Assembly: GCF_001659605.2 (NCBI RefSeq)
Contig: NC_035161.2
Location: 42,489,956 to 42,553,955 of the forward strand
Direction of reading: 5' to 3'
DNA length: 64,000 nucleotides
Source of the DNA: Manihot esculenta
Lineage: Eukaryota > Streptophyta > Magnoliopsida > Malpighiales > Euphorbiaceae
Position 1 is the first letter of the stretch; the number at the start of each line of letters is the position of its first letter. A program made the position numbers and the translations under genes. Under the pieces are notes generated by a model. The model was not told the DNA's origin. It saw only the letters and a program-made list of their open reading frames with translations, and did not search any database. Positions 35,959 through 47,125 of the stretch are shown piece after piece.

Positions 35959-37650
35959 ATGGCAGAGAAAGATGATGGGTTGGGTTTAGGTTTGGGTCTC
36001 AGCTTGGGCTCCCCAGCAGCTCCACAGATTCTACCCTCTTTGAAGCTAAATCTCATGTCATTTCCTTCAGAGTTGATGCAAAATAATCACAGCAGGACCG
36101 ACTTGAATGACCTCTTTCAAGCATGCGGTACTCGTTTTTACTTTCCTTGTTTTTGCTCCTCTTGAAATCATTTCCTTTCTTTTTTTAATTCTTGCAAAAT
36201 AGGAAATTCCGTAAAAGATCCTAGTTTTCAGAAAAACTTTTTGCCTTCATATACTTGCAAGATTGTCATTTCCTAATCTTCGATGAAACGCATGGCAGAT
36301 AGGAACGCTGATGCGTGGTCGTTTCCACGAGGGATTGACGTGAATCTTATACCATCTTTAGCCGATTGCGACGACGAAGTCGGCGTTTCTTCTCCGAACA
36401 GCACAATTTCAAGCATAAGTGGAAAGAGAAACGAGAGGGAACAGATTGGAGAGGAAACCGAGGCGGAGAGAGCATCGTGTTCTCGCGGCGACGGCGGAAG
36501 CGATGACGAAGACGTAGGTGCTGGAGGAGACGCTTCCAGGAAAAAGCTAAGGCTGTCAAAGGAACAGTCCTTGCTGCTTGAAGATGCCTTCAAAGAGCAC
36601 AATACCCTGAATCCTGTGAGTGGCATTTTGGTTAATCTGTGAATAGGCGAGGCTATTTTCATGTTTTTGGAATTGTGGATTAAACATGCGATGGCTTGTG
36701 GTTACAGAAGCAAAAACTTGAATTGGCGAAGCAGTTGAATCTCAGGCCTAGACAGGTGGAGGTGTGGTTTCAGAACAGGAGGGCAAGGTGAGATTATTTC
36801 CTCTCATGTTTCGTGGCCATGGATAGGGTTGTTTTTGTCTTTTTAGCATTAGCGAATCAGGGTACAATAATCTTTCTATTTGGGAACGGGGAAAGTGGAG
36901 GGCGAGAGCTTGTGAAAATGAACACTAATTTATAACTAATAACTGTTTAAAATTTTAAGCTTCTAGTTAAAACACTTGCAAGCAAAATTGCTCAAACTGT
37001 GAGGAAAAGAACTTGAAAAAAAAAAATAAAGGTACAATTTAAATCTACTTGTACATAACCTCTACAGTTTGGATATTAGCGTCTGCAAACCTGAAGTTTG
37101 ATGATTCTTTTTTCCTTTTCTTTCTTGAAATGGCAATGCAATTTAGTTAATGGTTAAGAACTTAATTAACACAACCCAAATGCAAGCAGAAGTGGTTAAT
37201 TATGTTGACGTCAATGGGGTGACAATTATTATTGTCCCTTAGTATAAATCCTTTCTCTGCTTAAGATGGAAAGTGAGAAATTTGCGGTAAAATTGGTGCA
37301 GGACTAAGCTGAAGCAAACTGAAGTTGATTGCGAGTACCTAAAGAGGTGCTGTGAAAATCTAACACAAGAAAACAGGAGGTTGCAGAAGGAGGTTCAGGA
37401 GCTTAGAGCATTGAAGCTGTCTCCCCAGCAATACATGCACATGAACCCTCCCACCACCCTCACCATGTGCCCTTCATGTGAGCGTGTTGCAGTCTCATCG
37501 TCATTCTCATCTGTAGCTGCCACCGCTGCTTCAACGGCCCCATGCCGCCCCATGGGGAACCCCTATACCCAACGAGCCATGCCCAGTAAGCCTTGGGCGG
37601 CATTGCCTATCCAACAGCGACCATTTGGTACGCCTGCTTCGAGGTCATAA
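35959..37650 (+). CDS. HAT3: HD-Zip class II transcription factor, HAT3/ATHB4-type
   Basis: Four exons (35959-36127, 36299-36615, 36708-36787, 37302-37650) give 304 residues. The N-terminus [17 protein letters not shown] contains an LxLxL EAR-like repression motif. Then come SFPRGIDVN and [15 protein letters not shown], both shared with HAT3/ATHB4. The homeodomain spans about residues 136-190 ([17 protein letters not shown], then [15 protein letters not shown] across the intron). The leucine zipper follows at about 191-230 ([28 protein letters not shown]). The class II motif CPSCE follows at TMCPSCERV. In Arabidopsis these factors act in shade avoidance, auxin response and leaf polarity, mostly as repressors, and are nuclear. 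The frame extends upstream to 35905 without an ATG, so 35959 is the start. HAT3 versus ATHB4 is inferred from gene order (HAT3 is At3g60390). Confidence 0.92.
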
Positions 37651-39343
37651 TTGCTATGTTCAACCAGGGATATTATGGTAAATGGATTACATTTTAGGAT
37701 AAGGATGTAAATATATAAATCAAGAAGGGAGGCGGTTTGAATGCGATTTGTTGAAAGTCTTCGGTTGTATGGATGCTAAGATACAGAAAGTAGTGTTTAT
37801 AATTACAAATTTTAACCAAAACAAAAATGGAATTGATAATTAGGATAACTTGGAAGGATATGTTATATGACAAACGAATCTAAATATCTTCTGGCGAACA
37901 TATTATTGATGGAATTTGATGTTGGTTGGAATTTACAATTTAGCATGTAGCGAAGGCAGCTTTTGCAATTATTATAATGAAGGAACTAACGATGTTGGCC
38001 TCTCCTCTCGTATGTAAATTGTCGTCTATTTTAGACTATAAGATTCCAACCATTTGCTGTGATTCTATGCATCTTTTCGCTATACTGGATTCAAGTGGTT
38101 AGGATGCTAAAGGATTAATTTTTTTTTCTTTTTTTAAAAATTCATAGGTGAACACGATCTTTACGTACGGTGCTGCTGCATATAAAATCTTATATTTAGG
38201 GGGACTGATAAAGGACGCATTCTTTAATTCTGTGGAATCCTTAGAGGCTGTATGGGATGTTGCTGAAAATTTAATATTCTGAAAATCAATTTTGGATATG
38301 CCCGACTGAACTTTAAAACGCTAGTCAGATGCCATTGCCATTTAACTGATCAGTGAGATTCTTGGAAATATTTACTTGTAACTAAAAGTTGGCCAGGCCT
38401 TGCAGCTGCTCAATGCATTAATAGTTCCCGTCTGGTCCAACTCCAGGGTCAGAAAGCAGACCAGATAGGAGCCCTGCCTGCAGTGCACAGCCCCATCTGA
38501 TAATAGCTTCCAGCATGGGGATCATGAAGAAACCAATTCAAGTTTACTCACATCGATGATGATCGTATCCTCCCCCCTGGTAGTGGATCCCGTACACCTG
38601 TGTTCATTGACCTCTCTCTGATGGTACAGACTCTAGATTCCAGAGAAGAACAACATCAAATCTCAGAGACAATGAGCGTGCAATGACACAAACTGCGGAA
38701 CACGTTACCCTCACGGGCATCAAATATCCGATTCTCCAACAACTTTCGAGTTATGTAGTTGAAGATAGTATACCCCCCACTTAATAGGTTGATATAACAC
38801 GTTTAGAATCCTTTAATGGGGAGAGTTCATTTCACTCTCTCAAAATATTTGCCAACAAAAGAAAAAAAAGATGTAATTAAGATAGGAAGTATAAATTTTG
38901 TTTGCTATCATTATCTCATCACTAATGGTCATTCAAATTATTAGATTTTATATTGTTGCTTATAAAACACTAATCACGACAACATGGTCTAAGCCTGGAG
39001 TATAATTCCAGCTAGACCTCAAGTAATTTAGCAAGCAGTAATTATTTTGTCAAACACCTTATCTACGGCTTGAAAAAGAGGAGAATGAGGGGCGGACTGC
39101 TTCAACAAGTGTGAAACAAGAAAATTCAGAGCTTTTGGAAAATTAAAAACATTGAAATTTTAAGCACCACTGAGAATTTTGAACTTCAACAAACACATTC
39201 GACTGAGAAATTAATGACAAATTTGGAACAATTAGTTGCATTGTGAATACCACATTTTCCGTTGTTTAATAAGAGCCAACAATTTTTCTTATTTAACAAG
39301 GCAAATAATTTGTTTGCAAAAATCTTTAGATGCAGTTGTTAAG
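37651..39343. other. Intergenic DNA between convergent HD-Zip and ARPC5A genes
   Basis: Both neighbouring genes end toward this interval, so it should hold their two 3' untranslated regions. Coding-like sequence was not seen. The stretch at 38400-38720 is more GC-rich but all frames are closed. Confidence 0.45.
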
Positions 39344-41891
39344 TCAAACAGTATTTGCAGTGTCTGCAAGAGCACGCAATATGCAACCCAAGCCAGCTTT
39401 CTCTGTCAATTTTTCATGTATTCGTAGGCACTGATCGCATGTGGGTCGATCTCCAGTAGATAAACCCCTATACAAGTACCTATATATCAAAATAGACAAT
39501 AAATATAGTTAACTAAATTTGCAACAAATTACTCATAGAGAAAAACAATAGAGGATAATACAAATTACTAGACTGATATTATATGTTCTTAATCACTCCC
39601 TTTCTGGAAGTTCTGTTCAGCAGTAGAAACTAATGGAGATAACAACCAGAAAGGTCTCTAATAACTAGAAAGCGTGTGCTTTGTTCAGAAGTTGCAACCA
39701 GCATAGAAATTTTTAAATTTTTAAGTGCCCAAAGATTGACCATAGAAAGCAAATGCACAACCAAACAGGCATATTTTTGCAAAGCAAAAATGTCAAATAT
39801 CAAAAAGCCTCAGCTTGATTTTTTACTTTTGAAATCCACACTAATAGCTACAAGTGCCAAGAACACCGCAATGAAAAGCAGGATAATGAATGATGGGCAT
39901 AATATGTATCATTATACCTTTTTTTCCCCTCAATCTCATTACCGAATAGCTACAACTGCCAAGAACACCACAATGAAAAGGTCTTACAGAAAGTATCTGC
40001 TGTTGCAAGGGGGATGATGACTCAATCCCAAATCCTTGAGTTTAAGGCAGAATACAAATGTGCATTACCCAGAGGCAACTAGGTGAGAATCCCTTACCCC
40101 AAGAAGATACCTAGAAGCAATCAGCATAAGATGTGCTCGATATTTATCTTGCACAATTATGCCCTCCAATCATAAGAATATATTAAGATGCATATCCCTT
40201 AGGAGAATGTTCTGCTCAAGAAAGAATGATTTGGTGAAGGCCAAGGGAGTATACTATTCAAGGCACGTGGCTACTCCAGCCAGAAACATTCTGACTGATT
40301 TTCAGCCTGTTTAGTAGGAGCACAAATAAGTGTAGTTGCAAAGTAGCGAAGGCAATCATACAAAAAATAAGTTCAAGTAATTGAATAATCTGGACAAGGC
40401 AGGTAATTAACAATCTCCAGGAAAGAGCCAGTCAAAATGAAGCATTTCAGTTTAAGTTCCTTCTGGGGTGAAAAGTTGTAGAGTTCCAAAATCAATCGGA
40501 AGCATCACTAGAGTTGTCAGAATTAGATGTTCTTAAGAGGGTCCCTTGGCTTTTAGAATGCTGTAAATTCCATGAGACTGATTAGGTATATATCAGTAGG
40601 CAGCAGCTAAAATCGGATCAGGTCAATCAAGCATTAGGATCCACCAATTATTTTCACCAACATAAAAACAAGAAAAGCAATACCAAAAGAATTGATTCTT
40701 GCTCAAAAAATCTTATAATGTATAAACTTACCCTTCGTTTGGATCCTTAATTGTACAAGGGAAATTAAGGAAGAGAAATAGAGAGAAATGAAAAGAATAG
40801 AAACTTATTTTTCTTCTCATTGTTTGGATGGAATTTTAGAAGGGCAAGGAAATATAATTTCTCTTCTAAAGAAAAGATGAAAAATGACTATGATACCCTT
40901 ATAATTTTAAAAAGAGAAAATTTAGTTTAAAGGGCAATAAAGACTTTTCACACAAATAATCTTGCCTTCTCTCCATCTCCCACTCCCACCAAATTGGGGG
41001 GAAATGTTTTAGGTTCATTTTGAGGGTAAGGAAAATACAATTTCTCTTCATTTCTCCTCTTCTCTCTTTTAATGATTGTCCAAACAAGGAAATTTAAAAA
41101 AATTTCTTTTCTTTTCTTCCCAATTCCATCCATCCAAACAAAGTTTTACAGAAAATATTATAGCTTAAAAACCAAGCTCAAAATTAAATGTGCTATCTTG
41201 ATATAAGGTTGGTATAAAGAAGAGAAAAAAAAATTCCCACAGAAATGTAAGGATCAAATCTGAATTGCACACGAGATTAGAAACAACCTGGCAAAAAGTT
41301 TCACCTGGCGTCTTGCAGGCCACATAAATCCATACAAACAGGTGGAAATTATAATCAAAGTTGAGGAAAACCATAATTAAGTAACTAGGATAATCATAAT
41401 TAAAAGTACTTACTTCATAAGAATATCGTAATACTCAGGGTCCAAGGAAGAGAACATCCCATCCACATCCTTTATAGCCATGATAGCTCTATGCACCACT
41501 AGCCAATTCGCAGACTGCAAGAACCCTAAGTCAAATTTCCAACATTTTCGTTTAAGGGAAAACAATTAAATTAATGAATGACTGAAACTGGAGAAGCGCG
41601 TGGAGACAAAAAAATGAAATTTGAAGTCAAGGACATGAAATACCTTGCATCGCTCGTCTCGTGTATTGGGAGGTGAACCTTCGAGGGCGGTTTTCAGAGC
41701 TTCCACAGGTTTGAACCTGTGACAGAAAAAGTGTTAGGGATTTAGAAAGAGAGACGGAGAGAGAAGGGAAGAAGAAGAAGGAGCTGATGATACTGTTTAA
41801 GTAAGCTTTCGATCTTGCGAGATTTGTGTTCGATTCTGGTGATTATGGCCTCTGCATTATCTGCCTCCACAAATTCCTTCGTATCTGCCAT
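39344..41891 (-). CDS. ARPC5A: Actin-related protein 2/3 complex subunit 5A (p16-Arc)
   Basis: Four minus-strand exons (41891-41794, 41716-41644, 41514-41414, 39479-39344) give 135 residues, the normal size for plant ARPC5A. The order is FVEADNAEAIITRIEHKSRKIESLLKQ, then VEALKTALEGSPPNTRDERCK, then WLVVHRAIMAIKDVDGM and YYDILMKYLYRGLSTG, ending EKAGLGCILRALADTANTV. This is the conserved small subunit that helps hold the Arp2/3 complex together for branched-actin nucleation in the cytoplasm. Arabidopsis ARPC5A (CROOKED) mutants have distorted trichomes. All phases close exactly at GT-AG introns. The last intron is about 1.9 kb, far longer than the others, and contains a MITE-like insertion (separate entry). 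Confidence 0.95.
40724..41150. mobile_element. MITE-like element in the ARPC5A last intron
   Basis: The ends form an imperfect inverted repeat. The left end reads AAACTTACCCTTCGTTTGGATCC, and the right end reads, on the opposite strand, AAACTTTGTTTGGATGGATGG. Internal copies of the same motif (TTGTTTGGATGGAATT near 40820 and, inverted, AATTGTCCAAACAAGG-like near 41072) suggest a long foldback. It has no coding capacity, and a purine-rich left half faces a pyrimidine-rich right half. The superfamily and target duplication were not determined. Confidence 0.55.
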
Positions 41892-43434
41892 TGGAGCTTT
41901 CTCAAACCTCTTTCTCTATTCACAGGCTAACGATGCCGTATTTCTCTTTCTTTTCATCTGCCCGGCGATCTGTTTTGGTGCATAATCAAGTACACCATGT
42001 AATACGAAAACAATTGATCGTCATCGACGACACGTCGTTTATACAACTAGTCGGCACTTCTTACCAATTTTGACTTTTTTAGCAAAACCGATCAATTATA
42101 AAAAGAACTTAAACATTTCATCTAAATTTGATGTGCACGGTATTATTTATTAAAAAAAAAAGTATAGATAGTTTTTTTTTACTTTAAATATTAAATATAC
42201 AAATTTTTTTTTTATAAATTTTTTAAGTATCATTACTATTAATTATATTTTAATTGTTTATTTAGATTATTATGCTTTAAAATAACTAATAGTATAAAAA
42301 TTTAAGACCTTCCTATTAAATTTGTTACTTAAAAATTTACTATATTGTTTTCTACAAAAAATAAAAATTATATATAAAGAGAGAGCCAATTAATTTAATT
42401 TTTTAATACTATTAATATATTCACATCTTCATCTATATATCTGAAATAAATATGTTTTTCCAACGTCTTACTAAAAAACTTTTCAAGCAGGAATTTATTA
42501 AAAATAATAATTTATTTGTGTTTAATATATATGTGTAGTTTTTTAATAAAAAATAATAACTATAAGTAGTTATGTTATTATTATTAGACAATGTCTTTAG
42601 GGTAAATTATTAAAAGGTATTTATTTTATTAAAATTAATTATTTAATCTCTATTTTCTACTCATTCAAGTTTATATTTTTTATAAACGATATTACAAATT
42701 TAAAAAGAATTTTTAAATTAGCAATTTTGTAATATTATGAAAAATTAAAAACGTAATTTTTATACAGTTTTATATTTTATTAAAATCAATTATTTAATTA
42801 TTATCCAAATAATTAAAATAATTTATATTTTATAAATTAAATTATTTAATTTTTTGCAAAAATAAGTTAACCAAATTTTTTAATAAATATTTGAGAATTA
42901 ATTTAATTGAACTTTAAAGTAAAAAAAATAATATCTTTTTAAATTAAATATTACTTTAAAAATTTTGCGTGCAATTAAGAATATAAATTAATATATACAC
43001 CCAATCAATTAAATATTAAATTATGTCTTAATTATTATATTTTAATAAAAAAAATTTATAATTTATTAGCAGTGTTTAGTTTATTATTATTAAAATTCTC
43101 TTTAGGGAAATCGAATTTCAAATTTTATTAAAATTAGTTATATAAAAAACTAGTTATAATTTTAATAATACGTAAATTTTAAATTTAATAGGTGTGTATA
43201 TTTACAGAAAATTTTCCTATTAATTTTAAGAAAGTACCAACGGTCATAATCAGTTAATCGCAACACCTATTTTTTCCACCGCCCTCAGCCGCATCTTTCT
43301 TTGTCTCCACTCGAATTCTCCTTGCATCAAACCTCAAGGTCTTCCTTTCTTTCTCCACTTTTCTCAGATCGCCCCCCCACCCTTCCATATTTCACGAAGA
43401 AACTAACCGCACCGGAGACTCTATCTCATCATTA
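41892..43434. other. Divergent upstream region, AT-rich
   Basis: Lies between the ARPC5A start (minus) and the DUF761 gene start (plus). About 42100-43240 is extremely AT-rich. The last 180 bp before 43435 is C/T-rich, typical of a plant 5' untranslated region. No gene recognised. Confidence 0.5.
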
Positions 43435-45282
43435 ATGGCAGATTCAAGGTCTTACACCAAGCTTCATTTATCACCTGAGGAGTTTCAAGCAAACCCCTCT
43501 TCCTACACCAGACATAAATCCTACTCTCAAATCCTCTGTAAGTCTCTCTTCTTTCTCCTTTTTCTTATTGCTATTCCTCTGTTCCCTTCGCAAGCTCCTA
43601 AATTTATCAACCAGTCCATACTCACCAAGTTCTGGGAGTTTGTTCACTTTCTGTTCATCGGCGTTGCTGTTTCCTATGGCTTGCTTAGCCGCAGAAACGT
43701 TGAAGTGGACTTTGATACCCACTCAAATAACTTTGACGATCCAGAATCATCTTACGTGTCTAGGATTTTTCACGTTTTTCCTAGTTTTGAGGATGGGTAT
43801 GAAAATTCTTGTGGTGCCGATGAGAAAACGGTGCACCTGTCTTGGAATTCTCAATGTTATAGGGTGGGTGATTCTACGGTTAGTGTTACTAACGGTAGCT
43901 CCGTTATCGATGAACAGAGCAAAACTGGATCGATCAATTCTGAAAATGGAACTGAGATTTCACTTGAGCAAGATGAGAATAGTGTTGGTCAAGCTTGGAA
44001 TTCTCAGTATCTCCAGGGTGAATCAGTGGTTCTAGTGTCCCAAGCAAATTATGAAATTGGTGAATTGGAGAAACCTGAGCAAGTAGCTGGTTATGAGCCG
44101 TTAAGAGTGCCAGTTATGAGTTCAAAATCAAAGAGTAGAAGCCTAGATAGTGCTCAATTTAGTAACGGAAGCGAGTCTATTTCAAGTTTGATTGGTTCTT
44201 CCAGTAGTTCTGGAAGGATCGTGGACGAGAAACATTTTTTTGGTGATACGGGCAACTCAAACACGGACGAGAAATTTAATGGAAGTTTTCCCTTACCCTC
44301 TGAAATTCCACGCCGTTCTATATCTGGAAGGGCAGAAATGAAGGAGATAATAGGTCCAGTTGATGGTGATCCTTCACATATTCAGCCTCTCTCAGTTGAT
44401 GAAACTCAATTTCAATCTCCCAAACCGCAATCTTTCAGATCTACAACAGCGTCTTTCTCGTCCCAAGCTAGGTCAATATTGAATTCCCCAACCGAGCTCT
44501 TTCCTTCACACTCTGTTTCCACTGATCGGCAGAATTCCGGAACAGAAGATTCTGCTTCACAATCACCACAAACAACAGTGTATCGCGAGGCTCGACTGAA
44601 TGCATTTCATTTGAGGAAATACACTAGTGGCTCTTTATTCAAAAAGAATTTGCATGTAACCTCAAAAGATAAATTGAAGGATCTGAGTGGCGCAAGAGAG
44701 GATTCCTTGGGTGTTAAAGAGAATGAGCAGGTTTCTTTGGGATCGGATAAGAAACCTGGAACGATTGGTAAAGCTACATCTAGAGGAAAATCTCTTAGGA
44801 TCAATAGAAGTGGTTTATATACTGCAGAGGCAATAAAGGCTGAAGAGATGAGTACAACTCACTTTGATGACCAGGCTGGAAAAGGATCTAATGAAGCGAA
44901 AGCAGTAAATATAAGGAAAAATGAAATGAAAGGTAACATGTCAATTGGCATCAGCGAGAAGAATATTGATACTCACTGCAATGTGCCAATGGCAACATAT
45001 GCAAAATATCTGAAGAGAGAAAAGGTAAAATGCTTGGAAAATGTTGCTGTGGAATCCGAAAAAGACTCGGAGAATAATAAGACCAACAGTGTTCCGGTGA
45101 GGTTAGATGAAGGTAGTAGGACTGGGACTGAATTTGTGAGTGATGCAGGGCTTGACCCTAATGAGGTTGATAAGAAGGCTGGTGAGTTCATAGCCAAGTT
45201 CAGGGAGCAGATTAGACTTCAGAAAGAGGCATCTGTTGAAAGATCAAGAAGGATGCGCATAAGCAGTAAGCATCTAAGATGA
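43435..45282 (+). CDS. DUF761-containing membrane-anchored protein
   Basis: A single-exon gene of 615 residues. Near the N-terminus are two hydrophobic segments, about residues 36-52 (LCKSLFFLLFLIAIPLF) and 66-83 (FWEFVHFLFIGVAVSYGLL), as in plant proteins with an N-terminal DUF4408-like membrane anchor. A long Ser/Asn/Glu-rich disordered middle follows. The C-terminus contains DPNEVDKKAGEFIAKFREQIRLQK, the DUF761 signature. The family has no firmly assigned biochemical role; members are linked to cell expansion and stress phenotypes. The position between the HAT3-type and FKBP20-2 genes matches Arabidopsis At3g60380, as I remember it. The start is the only ATG before the first conserved segment. 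No intron is needed. Confidence 0.85.
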   Translation: MADSRSYTKLHLSPEEFQANPSSYTRHKSYSQILCKSLFFLLFLIAIPLFPSQAPKFINQSILTKFWEFVHFLFIGVAVSYGLLSRRNVEVDFDTHSNNFDDPESSYVSRIFHVFPSFEDGYENSCGADEKTVHLSWNSQCYRVGDSTVSVTNGSSVIDEQSKTGSINSENGTEISLEQDENSVGQAWNSQYLQGESVVLVSQANYEIGELEKPEQVAGYEPLRVPVMSSKSKSRSLDSAQFSNGSESISSLIGSSSSSGRIVDEKHFFGDTGNSNTDEKFNGSFPLPSEIPRRSISGRAEMKEIIGPVDGDPSHIQPLSVDETQFQSPKPQSFRSTTASFSSQARSILNSPTELFPSHSVSTDRQNSGTEDSASQSPQTTVYREARLNAFHLRKYTSGSLFKKNLHVTSKDKLKDLSGAREDSLGVKENEQVSLGSDKKPGTIGKATSRGKSLRINRSGLYTAEAIKAEEMSTTHFDDQAGKGSNEAKAVNIRKNEMKGNMSIGISEKNIDTHCNVPMATYAKYLKREKVKCLENVAVESEKDSENNKTNSVPVRLDEGSRTGTEFVSDAGLDPNEVDKKAGEFIAKFREQIRLQKEASVERSRRMRISSKHLR

Positions 45283-47125
45283 AGCATATGCTTGTAGTGC
45301 TCTAACAATACGAAGATTGTGAATTATCTTTGACAAAGCTAATTATCTTGTACATTTGGAAGACCTTTCTTGTAGAATGAGACAGTAATTAGCAGCTCAG
45401 CTAGCAGCCATGTGTGATCAGACGTAAATCTTTCTGCATCTTTGCATGAATGAATGAAGAACATGGTACCATCTTTGAATGTTAACTAGCTACTAGCTAG
45501 TAATATCTTATAGATATAAATAATGCCAAGGGGTTATCTTAAAGAACCTTAATGTTTAATGATAATTGTTGTAAAAGCTAAATCTATTACTTGATTCCTG
45601 AATATCTACCATGAATAATGGAAATTACAGGCATATTGTTTAAGGCTTTCCTCTATGATTCTTGATATTGTTAATTTTCCTTATCTTCAATTATTTGAAG
45701 TTTTGAGCTTCTTGATAAGAAACCATAAAACAACCGACTCCATGGCCGAAGTAATTGCTCCTTGATTTTGACAATGTCCGGCCTGTCATAATGTCCGCAT
45801 GTTAACAGTTTCTCGTACTGAAACTGAAAAAAGAAATACTTATAAATACATTTGAAAGTAAATGAAATTAAAGTGTTCTTTCAGCAAACAACACAAAGTC
45901 TGCAACTCAGTCCTATCATTCAAGGGTTCTCCAGCATTATAGGTTATCTTCTCAAGGTGAAGCATAGTAAACTGGAAGCATCATGGCAAGGAAAAGTTTA
46001 GATTTTCTGACTCAGGAGGAGACCAAAAAGGACACAGCAGCCTCTGATGATACCACATTTGTGGTGATAACGGAATAAGATGTTGATGGATAGAGTGGTG
46101 GTTGTGAAACATGTAGAGTGGATAAGAAGATGAACTTGGCCTGGCTTGCAGCGTTCAATTTGCCAGTCAGGCAGCTATTTCCGGAGTTTCATGCCTGTGG
46201 CTTGGGTGCCATGCAAACCAGAAACGCTGTGGGAAAACACTTGGAGGAGCTCTCAAGGATGATCAATTGGGAAGTCTAACTGTTGACATCCAAGTTTAAT
46301 GAGACTACGAATTAAATAAATAATAAAAGAAGTTAATTACTTTTTCTTTTAAATTTAAGCTTGCTTTTTTTTTGAAAGAAATAAATTTAAGCTTTTTATT
46401 TTGTAGAATTTAAGCTTTTTTAAAGTTTTATTTTTTGTTGCGAGTGTTTATTTATATGTTGTTTATATATATATATATATGAACTTTAAAAATTTTATAC
46501 TCTTTCACCCATTCCACGATTTTGAAAGAAGAAAAAAATATTTATATATTTTTAAATTAAATAAATTATATGTATATATATATTAAAAATATAATAGTTT
46601 GGCTTACATACAAGGGAAATTGCTATGAATTTAATGGAAGGAGTGTGCATAAAAAGATTAATTGAATGAAAGGGTTTTGAATAACGGATGAGATAAAAAA
46701 AAATATAATGTCATTATTAATATGAAATTTATTTTACATAGAAATGAATTATAAAAAGAATTTATATAATAAATTATATATAAGAAAAATATAAAGTAAA
46801 TGGCTATAGTCACTAGTGAATAAAGATTTATGTAACCAAATTAGTTCATTCACCCACCATTATAAAAAAAATTAAATAAAGTCTCATAAAATTATGTATT
46901 CTTTATAAAAATAAAAACTTTATAAGTTAAAAGGAAAATTAATTTTTTAAAATTTTTTATTCCAAAGTTAAAAGAATTAATGTAAACGTGTATATTGCGT
47001 AATATCGGAAATTGTGGGAAAAATAGATATTAATATTTTCTCCTTGAAACCTAAGCAAATTGAAGATCAAGATAACACGAGAGGAGTTGACCACTCGAAA
47101 GACTGTCCTCTGTTTCACAGAAGCG
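45283..47125. other. Intergenic DNA with an unidentified coding-like scrap
   Basis: The 3' region of the DUF761 gene extends to about 45480. At about 46127-46278 (plus) a frame reads NLAWLAAFNLPVRQLFPEFHACGLGAMQTRNAV and continues to MINWEV; it is protein-like but short, closed upstream and unknown to me. AT-rich DNA and a (TA)n run (about 46467-46480) follow. Confidence 0.4.

Noticed and set aside
36273..36662. 129-residue minus-strand frame
   Set aside because: Antisense shadow of HD-Zip exon 2.
39676..40017. 113-residue plus-strand frame inside the ARPC5A intron
   Set aside because: Internal near-duplicate segments (AATAGCTACAA...GCCAAGAACACC) but no known domain; lies in an intron on the opposite strand.
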